NCBI GenBank assembly: GCA_017455685.1
Contig: JAFSZH010000079.1
Location: forward strand, 1 to 32,073
Origin: Oscillospiraceae bacterium
Lineage (GTDB): Bacteria; Bacillota; Clostridia; Oscillospirales; Oscillospiraceae
DNA length: 32,073 nucleotides
Direction of reading: 5' to 3'
The notes under the pieces are model-generated. The model was not told the DNA's origin, ran no database searches, and saw only the letters and a list, made by a program, of their open reading frames with translations. A program made the position numbers and the translations under genes. Positions 14,922-21,996 of the stretch are shown here, in pieces (the stretch's first letter is position 1; every line of letters begins with the position of its first letter).

Positions 14922-16225
14922 GATGCATAATACCCGTTCGCAAGTTGAAGTACGTGATTGGCCACGCCGCCCGCGGCGATCAGGCCGCCGCCGCCCTGTT
15001 CCAGGATCACCGCGAAAGCCAGCGGCGGGCCGGAGCGCAGATATCCCACGAACCAGGCGTGGGTCGTGCCGTCGCCCAGCTCGGCGGTGCCGGTCTTGGC
15101 GCAGAGATCCAGATAGGGGAAGTTGTTTTTCCCGTAGGAATACACCACGTTGTAGTTCATGCACGCCCCCAGGTATTCCGCCGTGTCGGCGTCCATGATC
15201 CGCTTTTCCCGGCCCTTGTCCCCGGCCAGCAGGGTCCCCTCCCGGACGACGCCGCCGTTGGCGACGCCCGCGCACAGCCGGGCCATGGCGTAGGGGGTCA
15301 CCAGATCGTTGTACTGGCCGATGCCGGACCACGCCTCCGGGGTGGTGCCCCGGGCGGCCACGTCGAAGCGGCCGGGATTGGTGGCTCCGCCCGCGTAGGG
15401 CAGCGCCCCGACGACGCCCAGCTTCCGGGCGGTCTCATAGATGGTCTGCCCGCCCAGCTCCACGGCGAGTTTGGCGAAGGCCACGTTGCAGGAGTTGGCA
15501 AAGGCCTGCTCAATGGTCTGCTCCCCGTGGACGCCGGTGCAGTTCACCGGCTCGCCGTAGTACTCCACGCTGCCGTCGCAGGTGAAGACGCGGCTCTCCA
15601 GATCCGGGATGTGCTCTCTGGCGGCGGCCAGGGTCACCAGCTTGAACACCGAGCCGGGAATGTACCCCGCGCTGGTGACACGGTTGATATAGTAGCCGTC
15701 GGCGGAGGTCCGGGGCCCTACGGCCGGGTCGTAGGAGGGCGAGGACACCATGCACAGGATCTCGCCGGTTTTGTAGTTCATCACCACCACCGCCCCCGGG
15801 CGGCCGTTGAGGGCGTACCAGGCGCCGGCCTGGAGCCGGCTGTCCAGAGAGAGCGCCACCGTCTCCCCCGCGCCGGAGGTGCCCTCGATGAGGTCGTACC
15901 CCGCCAGCTTGTCGGCGTAGAGCTCCATGGCGGTCAGATCGACGTTGCCCCGGTGGTCCCCCACCGCGTGGAGGGAGGCGAAGCGCACCGCCTCCTCGTC
16001 GGCGTAGGTGTAATCCCCGCCCGAGGCGGTGGCGAGCACCACGCCGTTCCGGTCGGTGAGGGTGCCGGAGTGGAGCACTCCGGCGGTATAGATGTGCTCG
16101 TTGGCGGAATAGGTGGCCCATTCCCGGCCGTGGAGCGCCAGCCGGGAGAGGAAGATCCCCAGCCCCGAGAGCACCAGCAGCGGAAGTACAAGGGCGATCA
16201 GCGCCCGGCGGGAGAGCTTGTTCAT
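14918..16225 (-). CDS. Class B penicillin-binding protein (PbpA/FtsI-like transpeptidase)
   Basis: A 435-aa monofunctional transpeptidase with one N-terminal membrane anchor (about 8-30). It has the three penicilloyl-transferase motifs SVFK (192-195, nucleophile Ser), SCN (245-247) and KTG (377-379). The short N-terminal region resembles actinobacterial PbpA rather than long FtsI/PBP2, matching the sub-450-aa length. The start overlaps the stop of the SEDS gene by ATGA, consistent with a SEDS glycosyltransferase and its cognate PBP forming one synthase. Whether it serves elongation, division or sporulation cannot be decided here. Confidence 0.93.
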   Translation of the reverse strand: MNKLSRRALIALVLPLLVLSGLGIFLSRLALHGREWATYSANEHIYTAGVLHSGTLTDRNGVVLATASGGDYTYADEEAVRFASLHAVGDHRGNVDLTAMELYADKLAGYDLIEGTSGAGETVALSLDSRLQAGAWYALNGRPGAVVVMNYKTGEILCMVSSPSYDPAVGPRTSADGYYINRVTSAGYIPGSVFKLVTLAAAREHIPDLESRVFTCDGSVEYYGEPVNCTGVHGEQTIEQAFANSCNVAFAKLAVELGGQTIYETARKLGVVGALPYAGGATNPGRFDVAARGTTPEAWSGIGQYNDLVTPYAMARLCAGVANGGVVREGTLLAGDKGREKRIMDADTAEYLGACMNYNVVYSYGKNNFPYLDLCAKTGTAELGDGTTHAWFVGYLRSGPPLAFAVILEQGGGGLIAAGGVANHVLQLANGYYAS

Positions 16226-17763
16226 GCTCTGTCCCCCCTTCCGCCGGTTTTTTTTGGCGCGGGTTTTTTCGCCGGGGCGGTCTTCCCGGCGGGCTTCTTT
16301 GCGGTCGGTTTGGTCGCCGCCGGTTTCTTTGCGGTCGGTTTCTTCGCGGAAGCCGTTTTGCCCGCAGCGGTCCCGGCCGCGCTCTTTTTCCCGTTGGATT
16401 TATCCGCAGGCTTTGCGGGCGCTTTTTTCCCGGTCCCCACGGCGGTGAGATGGAGCCGCTCCCCCGCCCGGAGGAAAGCCAGCATGCCCCAGCAGCCCAG
16501 CAGACTGGACCCGCCCCGGGACACGAAGGGGAAGGTCACGCCGGTGAAGGGCAGCAGGTCCAGCGAGCCGAACACGTTCAGCGCCGTCTGGGCGAGGTAC
16601 ATGGTCACGGCCCCGCAGCCCGCGGCGTAGTAAGCTCCGCTGTACACCCGTCCGGCGCTGAACACCGCGTAGGCCGCCAGCAGGATCAGCAGCAGCACGC
16701 AGCACACCGCCGGGATCAGTCCCAATTCTTCAGAAACCAGAGCGAACACCAGATCCGTGTTGGCGGCGTAAACGTCCTTGAGCCAGCCCGTACCGGCTCC
16801 CCGGCCGAAGCAGCCGCCGGCGGCCAGGGCCGACATGGCCCGGACCTGCTGGTAGCCCTTGCCCAGAGGGTCCTCCCACACGTGGCCCCAGCTGGAAAAC
16901 CGCTGGGCCACGTAGGGGTAGCGCGTCACCACCAGCGCCACCGCGGCTCCCGCCGCGGCCACGGCCAGCAGGATCAGAGGGATGCTGCCCGAGCGCATAT
17001 AGGCGATGACCAGATAGGCCACAAAAAACACCAGCGCCGTGCCGAAGTCCCCCATGAGGGCCAGGAGCCCCACGCACACCGCCGAAAAGCCCGTGAAGAT
17101 CAGCACGCTCCGGCGGGAGAGTTTGTCCATGGCGGCGGTGCCCGCGTACAGATACAGGATCTTCACCAGCTCGGAGGGCTGGAAGGTGCTGTTGGATACG
17201 CGGATCCAGCTTTTGGCCCCGAAGACCGTGTCGCCCAAAACCAGCGTGACCGCCAGAACGGCCGCGGCGGCGAGCCCTGCCGGCAGGGGAAGCCGCACCG
17301 CCAGCCGGCTGTGCCGCAGATAGAGCAGCATGATGGCGAACATGCTCAGGGCGCTCAGGTACAGCAGGCTCTGCTTGACCATGCCGTCCGGGGTGGAGGT
17401 CCCCGCCACGGCGAAGCCCACGCCCGTGAGGAAGAAGGCGATCAGCTCCGGGAAGAAGCCGGGCAGGTCCCGGCCCCGCTCCAGCAGAAAGCAGCCCCAC
17501 TCCCCCGCCGTCAGCACGGCGAAGCCCAGAAGCATCCCCGCCGCGTGCTCCGGCCCGGAGACCAGAAGCTGCAGCAGCGTCAGCAGCTGAAAAAGCGTGA
17601 CGAGCAGCAGCGTGACCCCGTCCCGCTTCCTCACGGAAAGGCGGGCGGTGTCGCCCCTGCCGGCGGCGATCACCGTTCGGGCGCAGCGGAGAGTGATCCA
17701 CGCGGCCAGCAGAGAGAGCGCCATGCCCGTATATTGATAAAAAAGAGTTCGGGTCGGGTCCAC
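16222..17763 (-). CDS. SEDS family peptidoglycan glycosyltransferase (FtsW/RodA-like)
   Basis: A polytopic membrane protein of the SEDS family, which polymerises lipid II. Family features include FQPSELVKILYLYAGT and DFGTALVFFVAYLVIAYM. The C-terminal half has AALAAGGCFGRGAGTGWLKDVYAANTDLVFALVSEELG and LLPFTGVTFPFVSRGGSSLLG, the latter being the hallmark PFVSRGGSS. After the last helix comes a roughly 70-residue tail very rich in Lys, Ala, Pro and Thr with KKPA/KKPT repeats, absent from standard RodA. The frame also opens with TTG at 17769, but AAGGAG would then be only 2 nt away; GTG at 17763 gives an 8-nt spacing and is chosen. First gene of the operon. Confidence 0.92.
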   Translation of the reverse strand: MDPTRTLFYQYTGMALSLLAAWITLRCARTVIAAGRGDTARLSVRKRDGVTLLLVTLFQLLTLLQLLVSGPEHAAGMLLGFAVLTAGEWGCFLLERGRDLPGFFPELIAFFLTGVGFAVAGTSTPDGMVKQSLLYLSALSMFAIMLLYLRHSRLAVRLPLPAGLAAAAVLAVTLVLGDTVFGAKSWIRVSNSTFQPSELVKILYLYAGTAAMDKLSRRSVLIFTGFSAVCVGLLALMGDFGTALVFFVAYLVIAYMRSGSIPLILLAVAAAGAAVALVVTRYPYVAQRFSSWGHVWEDPLGKGYQQVRAMSALAAGGCFGRGAGTGWLKDVYAANTDLVFALVSEELGLIPAVCCVLLLILLAAYAVFSAGRVYSGAYYAAGCGAVTMYLAQTALNVFGSLDLLPFTGVTFPFVSRGGSSLLGCWGMLAFLRAGERLHLTAVGTGKKAPAKPADKSNGKKSAAGTAAGKTASAKKPTAKKPAATKPTAKKPAGKTAPAKKPAPKKTGGRGDRA

Positions 17764-17798
17764 AGCCAATACTCCTTAACGAAAACACATACATAGTT

Positions 17799-17827
17799 AT
17801 TATAGCATTAATCTTGCCATAAATAAA
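17799..17827 (-). promoter_or_regulatory. Probable promoter of the SEDS-PBP-ABCF-recG operon
   Basis: A perfect TATAAT -10 box on the minus strand (17799-17804), 35 nt before the GTG start. The -35 sequence at 17-nt spacing (TTTATT, 17822-17827) is poor. It overlaps the divergent tmk promoter, so the two could compete. Confidence 0.5.
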
Positions 17828-17842
17828 GCTCTTTGGTATAAT
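17814..17842 (+). promoter_or_regulatory. Sigma-A promoter of tmk
   Basis: TTGCCA (17814-17819), a 17-nt spacer and a perfect TATAAT (17837-17842). The start would lie near 17849, which excludes the TTG at 17848 as translation start. Confidence 0.8.
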
Positions 17843-17874
17843 ACTCCTTGCAGTACGGGAAAGGACCGATGAAC

Positions 17875-18495
17875 ATGGAAGGCAAATTCATCGTTATCGA
17901 AGGGCTGGACGGCTCGGGCAAAACCACCCAGCTCCACATGCTGGCCCGGCGTCTGCGGGAGATCGGCCGCCGTCCGGCGGAGACCGCCGAGCCCACCGCC
18001 AGCGCCACCGGCGGGCTGATCCGGGACGCTCTCTCCGGCTTCACCCCCCGGACCGGCACGGAGATCGCCGCGCTGTTCATGACCGACCGGGTGGCCCACA
18101 ACGTCAACCCCGTCAACGGCATCAACAAGCTGCTCGCCGAGGGGCGGGACGTGATCTGCGACAGGTATTACTATTCCTCCCTGGCCTATCAGGGTTACGC
18201 CTCGGACCCGGAGTGGGTGTACCACATCAACGTGGACTGCCCGGAGATCCGCAAGCCGGATCTGTGCGTGTTCCTGGACCTGGACGACGAGGCCTGCCTG
18301 CGCCGGATGGAGCAGGGCCGCTCCTACCGGGAGATCTATGAGAACGAAAACACCCTGCTGGCGGTGCGGAAGCGCTATTACGACGTATTCCGCCGTCTGG
18401 AGGGCCGGGACCTGATCCGCATCGTCAACGCCGACCGGAGCCCCGAGGAGGTGGCGGAGGACGTGTTCGCCGCCGTCAGGGAGATCCTGGACTGA
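17875..18495 (+). CDS. tmk: Thymidylate kinase
   Basis: A 206-aa cytoplasmic enzyme phosphorylating dTMP to dTDP. It has the P-loop EGLDGSGKTTQ at the N-terminus, the CDRYYYSSLAYQG block (DRY motif, dTMP binding) and the FLDLDDEACLRRM segment followed by a lid region. Two ATGs, at 17869 and 17875, follow an AAGGA site. 17875 gives 9-nt spacing and the standard MEGKFIVIEG start; 17869 would add two residues. It is transcribed divergently from the SEDS operon. It is followed after 64 bases by a tRNA gene with its own promoter. Confidence 0.95.
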   Translation: MEGKFIVIEGLDGSGKTTQLHMLARRLREIGRRPAETAEPTASATGGLIRDALSGFTPRTGTEIAALFMTDRVAHNVNPVNGINKLLAEGRDVICDRYYYSSLAYQGYASDPEWVYHINVDCPEIRKPDLCVFLDLDDEACLRRMEQGRSYREIYENENTLLAVRKRYYDVFRRLEGRDLIRIVNADRSPEEVAEDVFAAVREILD

Positions 18496-18517
18496 CTGAA
18501 TCTCCCCGCTTTTTCTG

Positions 18518-18546
18518 TTGACAAGCGGGGACGGCCATGCTATTAT
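18518..18546 (+). promoter_or_regulatory. Promoter of tRNA-Ser
   Basis: A consensus TTGACA (18518-18523), a 17-nt spacer and TATTAT (18541-18546), 14 nt before the mature tRNA. The -35 box sits in a hairpin (CCCCGCTT with AAGCGGGG, 18504-18530) that lacks a T-run. Confidence 0.82.
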
Positions 18547-18559
18547 ACTATAGCGGTCT

Positions 18560-18651
18560 GGAGAAGTACCCAAGAGGCCGAAGGGGCTCCCCTGCTAAGG
18601 GAGTAGGCGGTGTTGAGCCGCGCTCGGGTTCAAATCCCGACTTCTCCGCCA
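18560..18651 (+). tRNA. tRNA-Ser (anticodon GCU)
   Basis: A 7-bp acceptor stem GGAGAAG (18560-18566) with CTTCTCC (18641-18647), discriminator G and encoded CCA. The anticodon stem-loop CTCCC-CTGCTAA-GGGAG shows anticodon GCT, reading AGC/AGU. A long class II variable arm (TAGGCGGTGTTGAGCCGCG) and a T-arm with GGTTCAAATCC confirm a serine tRNA. Confidence 0.97.
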
Positions 18652-18658
18652 TATAAAG

Positions 18659-18690
18659 ATGCCCTGCCTGTATGGCAGGGCATGTTTTTT
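18659..18690 (+). terminator. Intrinsic terminator of tRNA-Ser
   Basis: A 10-bp stem (18659-18668 with 18674-18683), then G and TTTTTT. It starts eight bases after the tRNA. The following 188 bases up to the SIMPL gene show no feature other than its ribosome binding site. Confidence 0.92.
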
Positions 18691-18878
18691 CCCGTTCCGG
18701 CGGCGGGCTGAGCCGTGTGGGGCGGAATGGACCTGTCGGAGAAAACGAGCGGTGATCCATCCGGAAAAAGTCGCCCGGCAGGGGACCTTTTTCGCTGCCG
18801 CAGGCGGTATCGTATGGCTGTACAGCTGAAATACGGTCAGCGGCCGCCCCGGCCGGGGCGACCGGGAAAGGAGAAAGC

Positions 18879-19535
18879 ATGAGGACCATTCGCATCACCG
18901 GGAAGGGCCAGCTGAAGCTCAGGCCCGATACCACCCGGATCACCATGACTCTGGAGGGGCTTGACAAGGATTACGAAGCGACGCTGAAGCGCTCCTCCGA
19001 CGATACGGAGGCGCTGAAGGAGCTGCTCACCGGCTTCGGATTTCAGAAGTCCGACGTGAAAACGCTGCAGTTCAGCGTGAACACCGAGTATGAGAGCTAT
19101 CGGGAAGGAGACGAGTACAGGCAGCGCTTTGCGGGCTACCGGTTCCGCCACGTGATGAAGGTGGAGTTTCCCTCCGACAACGCCCGGCTGGGCCGCATCC
19201 TCTACGCTCTGGCCGGCGCCGCCGTCCGGCCGGAATTCCGGCTCAGCTACACGGTCGGCGACCCGGAGGCGGCCAAAAAAGCGCTGTTGGCCAAGGCCGT
19301 GGCCGACGCCCGGGAGAAGGCCGCCGTGCTGACGGAGGCTGCCGGGGTGGCTCTGGGACAGCTCCGGAGCATCGACTATTCCTGGGGAACGCTGTCCTTT
19401 GAATGTGCTCCCATGGACAACATGGTGATGGCAAGGAAGTCTGCGAGCCTTGCGGATGGGGCCTTCGATCTGGACATTGAGCCGGACGACATCGAGGTCT
19501 CCGATACGGTCACCGTGATCTGGGAGATCGAATAA
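18879..19535 (+). CDS. SIMPL domain-containing protein (DUF541)
   Basis: A 218-aa protein fitting the SIMPL/DUF541 family. It begins RTIRITGKGQLKLRPDTTRITMTLEG, the usual first strand with the GxG-x-P pattern, and has a central VEFPSDNARLGRILYAL and a KALLAKAVADAREKAAVLTEAAGVALGQLRSI helix, the family's most conserved part. Most relatives carry a signal peptide; this one has none, suggesting a cytoplasmic form. The biochemical role of the family is poorly defined (linked to oxidative stress and signalling in some bacteria). AAAGGAG precedes the ATG. It is followed 26 nt later by a GNAT gene, probably in one transcript. Confidence 0.88.
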   Translation: MRTIRITGKGQLKLRPDTTRITMTLEGLDKDYEATLKRSSDDTEALKELLTGFGFQKSDVKTLQFSVNTEYESYREGDEYRQRFAGYRFRHVMKVEFPSDNARLGRILYALAGAAVRPEFRLSYTVGDPEAAKKALLAKAVADAREKAAVLTEAAGVALGQLRSIDYSWGTLSFECAPMDNMVMARKSASLADGAFDLDIEPDDIEVSDTVTVIWEIE

Positions 19536-19560
19536 ATAATACTTCAAGGAGAAAAAAGCA

Positions 19561-20190
19561 ATGAACAACACCGGTTGCGTGATCCGTCCGGAAACGCCGG
19601 AAGACTATCGGGCGGTGGAAAACCTTGTCCGGGAGTCCTTCTGGAACGTTTATCGCCCGGGCTGCAGCGAGCATTACGTGATCCACGTGCTCCGGGACGA
19701 TCCGGCCTTCGTAAAGGAGCTGGATCTCGTCATGGAGCAGGACGGCCGGCTGATCGGGCAGAACATGTTTATGAAAACGATCATCCAGGCCGACGACGGC
19801 CGGGTGATCCCCGTGCTGACCATGGGTCCCATCGGCATCACGCCGGAGCTCAAGCGCAGAGGCTACGGCAAAATGCTGCTGGATCATTCTCTGGAGAAGG
19901 CGGCGGAGCTGGGGTTCGGCGCCGTGCTGTTCGAGGGGAATATCGACTTCTACGGCAAATGCGGCTTTGACTACGGCCGGAAGTTCGGCATCCGCTACCA
20001 CGATCTGCCGGAGGGCGCGGACGATTCCTTTTTCCTTTGCAGGGAGCTGATCCCCGGGTATCTGAACGGGATCACCGGCGTTTACCAGACGCCGAAGGGA
20101 TACTACGTGGGCGACGCCGACGTGGAGGTCTTCGACAGGGACTTTCCTCCCAAAGAAAAGCTGAAGCTGCCCGGACAGATATTTGAATAA
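19561..20190 (+). CDS. GNAT family N-acetyltransferase (YhbS-like)
   Basis: A 209-aa acetyl-CoA-dependent acyltransferase. The N-terminus IRPETPEDYRAVENLVRESF is a typical GNAT start. The acetyl-CoA-binding motif A is GPIGITPELKRRGYGKMLLDHSLEKAAELG, with the RRGYGK pyrophosphate loop, followed by VLFEGNIDFYGKCGF (motif B). The C-terminal extension with GITGVYQTPKGYYVGDADVEVFDRDFPPKEK resembles YhbS-type proteins of this size. Substrate unknown. AAGGAG precedes the ATG, and a strong terminator follows after 10 bases. Confidence 0.92.
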   Translation: MNNTGCVIRPETPEDYRAVENLVRESFWNVYRPGCSEHYVIHVLRDDPAFVKELDLVMEQDGRLIGQNMFMKTIIQADDGRVIPVLTMGPIGITPELKRRGYGKMLLDHSLEKAAELGFGAVLFEGNIDFYGKCGFDYGRKFGIRYHDLPEGADDSFFLCRELIPGYLNGITGVYQTPKGYYVGDADVEVFDRDFPPKEKLKLPGQIFE

Positions 20191-20200
20191 GCCCAAACCG

Positions 20201-20241
20201 CGCCCGGCGGGGATCCATCCGATCCCCGCCGGGCGTTTTTT
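20201..20241 (+). terminator. Intrinsic terminator of the SIMPL-GNAT unit
   Basis: A perfect 15-bp stem (20201-20215 with 20221-20235) with a 5-nt loop, then TTTTTT. Confidence 0.95.
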
Positions 20242-20299
20242 CGCTGCGGTAATGTTTTCCCCCGGACGGGCATAGGATCGTCCGAGGGGGTGGTACGCT

Positions 20300-21634
20300 T
20301 TGGCGCTGGAAAAGCTGGGCCGAAATACCGCCGTGCTGACGGTTTCGGCGCTGGTGATGCGTCTGACGGGGATGCTCTGGCAGGTGTGGCTGGCCGGGCA
20401 GATCGGCGCGGCGGGGATCGGCCTGTTCCAGCTGGTGATGAGCGTGGGCTTCCTCTTCGTCACCGTGGCGGTGTCCGGCATCCGTTTCACCGTTACCCGG
20501 CTGCTCTCCGAGGAGCTGGGGCTGGGCCGGGAGGGCAGCGTGGACGCGGTGGTAGGCCGGGCCGGGGTCTACGCGCTGGTTTTCGGCTTTCTCGCCATGG
20601 CCGGGCTGTATTTCGGCGCGGAGCAGATCGCCCGGAGCTGGATCGGGGGCGGGCGGACAGTGCTCTCCCTGCGGCTGCTGGCGCTGGGCCTGCCCGCCGG
20701 AGGCGTCAGCAGCCTGCTGGGCGGGTACTTTACCGCCGTGGGCCGGGTGTGGAAGACGGCGACGGAGCAATTCGTCGAGCAGCTCGTCCGGATGGTCCTC
20801 TCCGCGGCCGCCCTCCGCTGGGCAGCGGGCCGGGAGCTGGGGCTGGTATGCGCCGCCGTGGTGGGGGCCGGGACCGCCGCCGACATCGCCGGGGGCCTCG
20901 CCATGCTGACCCTCTTCGCCTTCGATAGGCGGCGGTACGCCCGTTCCCCGGTCCGGGGCGGCGCGCTGACGGCGCGGATGCTGAAGCTGGCCTTCCCCCT
21001 GGCCCTGAGCGCCTACGCCCGCAGCGCTCTGGGCACCTTCCGGCAGATGCTGGTGCCCCGGGGACTGCGCCTCTCGGGTCTGGACGGCGAGGCCGCGCTG
21101 GCCGGGTACGGCGTCATCAACGGGATGGCCATGCCGGTGCTCACCTTTCTCACCTGTCTCCCGGCGGCGGTGGCGGAGCTGCTGGTGCCGGAGCTCACCG
21201 CCCTGCAGGTCCGGGGCGAAACGGCCCGGCTGCGGGCCACGGCCGAGCGGCTGCTGCGTCTCACGCTGGGCTTTTCCCTGGCGGCGGGGGCATTCTTCTT
21301 CGTCACGGCGGACGCGCTGGGGGCGCTGATCTACCGCAGCGCGGAGAGCGCCAAATATATCCGGCTGTTCGCTCCCATGGTCCCGCTGATCTACACCGAC
21401 ATCGTCACCGACGGCTGTCTCAAGGGGCTGGGGCAGATGATGCGTTCCATGGCCTACAACGTGGCCGAGGCCGCCCTGGGTCTTGTGCTGGTGTGGCTGC
21501 TGCTGCCGGGCTGGGGGCTGGCCGGGTACTCCTTCGTCCTCTACGTCTGCGAGGTCTTCAACTTCGTGCTGAGCCTGCACCGGCTGCGCGTCGTCACCGG
21601 CTGCCGGGTCCTGCCCCTGGGCAGAGACAAATAA
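20300..21634 (+). CDS. MOP-superfamily flippase (SpoVB/MurJ-like polysaccharide exporter)
   Basis: A 444-aa polytopic membrane protein with about 12-14 hydrophobic segments. The start LGRNTAVLTVSALVMRLTGMLWQVWLAGQIGAAGIGLFQLV matches the first two helices of the SpoVB/RfbX branch of the MOP superfamily, which flips lipid-linked sugars such as lipid II. The GTFRQMLVPRGLRLSG and FAPMVPLIYTDIVTDGCLKGLGQMM segments are also SpoVB-like. The start is TTG with GAGGGGG about 10 nt upstream; no ATG fits. A role in peptidoglycan or spore cortex synthesis is inference from family. The terminator at 21631-21662 lies at its end. Confidence 0.87.
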   Translation: MALEKLGRNTAVLTVSALVMRLTGMLWQVWLAGQIGAAGIGLFQLVMSVGFLFVTVAVSGIRFTVTRLLSEELGLGREGSVDAVVGRAGVYALVFGFLAMAGLYFGAEQIARSWIGGGRTVLSLRLLALGLPAGGVSSLLGGYFTAVGRVWKTATEQFVEQLVRMVLSAAALRWAAGRELGLVCAAVVGAGTAADIAGGLAMLTLFAFDRRRYARSPVRGGALTARMLKLAFPLALSAYARSALGTFRQMLVPRGLRLSGLDGEAALAGYGVINGMAMPVLTFLTCLPAAVAELLVPELTALQVRGETARLRATAERLLRLTLGFSLAAGAFFFVTADALGALIYRSAESAKYIRLFAPMVPLIYTDIVTDGCLKGLGQMMRSMAYNVAEAALGLVLVWLLLPGWGLAGYSFVLYVCEVFNFVLSLHRLRVVTGCRVLPLGRDK

Positions 21635-21662
21635 AAACCGGGAGGATCATTCCTCCCGGTTT
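21631..21662 (-). terminator. Intrinsic terminator shared by convergent genes
   Basis: A 12-bp stem (21635-21646 with 21651-21662), loop TCAT. On the minus strand it is followed by UUUUUAUUU. The stop codon of the 115-aa gene lies in the loop, so ribosomes finishing that gene would reach into the hairpin. Confidence 0.85.
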
Positions 21663-21994
21663 ATCTCTTCTTCGGCCGTTTCCACGGTCCTCGTGGGCTC
21701 GTCGCTGACGGCGGTAGCCCGCAGGTTCTGCACCTTGCCGGGGATGCCGTTCTGGGCGGCCATCTCCTGCATTTTCCTCTCCAGCCGGGAGGAGCCCAGG
21801 TTGATGAGCTCCGCTGTCACCCGGTCCTTGACGCTGTCCGGAGAGCTGAGAAAAAGCGTGGTGGTCAGGCCCCCGGTGAGCAGAGAGGCCAGCGGGCTGC
21901 CGCTCTCCCGGAGCTTTTCCGCGATCCGGGGCACGTACTCGTTGAGGATAAAATCGTAATCGATGTCCGTCAGTTCCAGTTCCAGCTTGACCAT
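21647..21994 (-). CDS. Hypothetical protein, 115 aa
   Basis: Not recognised. It is a soluble, mostly helical protein starting MVKLELELTDIDYDFILNEYVPRIAEKL, with a TTTLFLSSPDSVKDRVTAELINLGSSRLERKMQEMAAQ helix in the middle and an acidic, Thr/Glu-rich C-terminus. No signal peptide or membrane span is seen. AAAGGAG lies 8 nt before the ATG, and the gene starts 2 nt after the stop of the MORN-repeat lipoprotein gene. It is therefore the last gene of the minus-strand unit. The shared operon hints at a link with the envelope proteins upstream, nothing more. Confidence 0.8.
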   Translation of the reverse strand: MVKLELELTDIDYDFILNEYVPRIAEKLRESGSPLASLLTGGLTTTLFLSSPDSVKDRVTAELINLGSSRLERKMQEMAAQNGIPGKVQNLRATAVSDEPTRTVETAEEEINREE

Positions 21995-21996
21995 GT

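Noticed and set aside
16240-16420. Tandem DNA repeat in the SEDS gene (GCGGTCGGTTTC-type units)
   Set aside because: Real at DNA level but explained by the Lys/Ala/Pro codons of the protein tail; not a separate element.
13425-17796. Long plus-strand frames opposite the ABC-F, PBP and SEDS genes
   Set aside because: All three are antisense shadows created by GC-rich codon third positions; no ribosome binding sites or recognisable domains.
17848-17875. TTG at 17848 as tmk start
   Set aside because: It coincides with the expected transcription start, has no ribosome binding site, and adds residues not found in the family.
18548-18967. 139-aa minus-strand open frame
   Set aside because: It runs through the tRNA-Ser gene and its terminator, and its translation shows no natural protein features.
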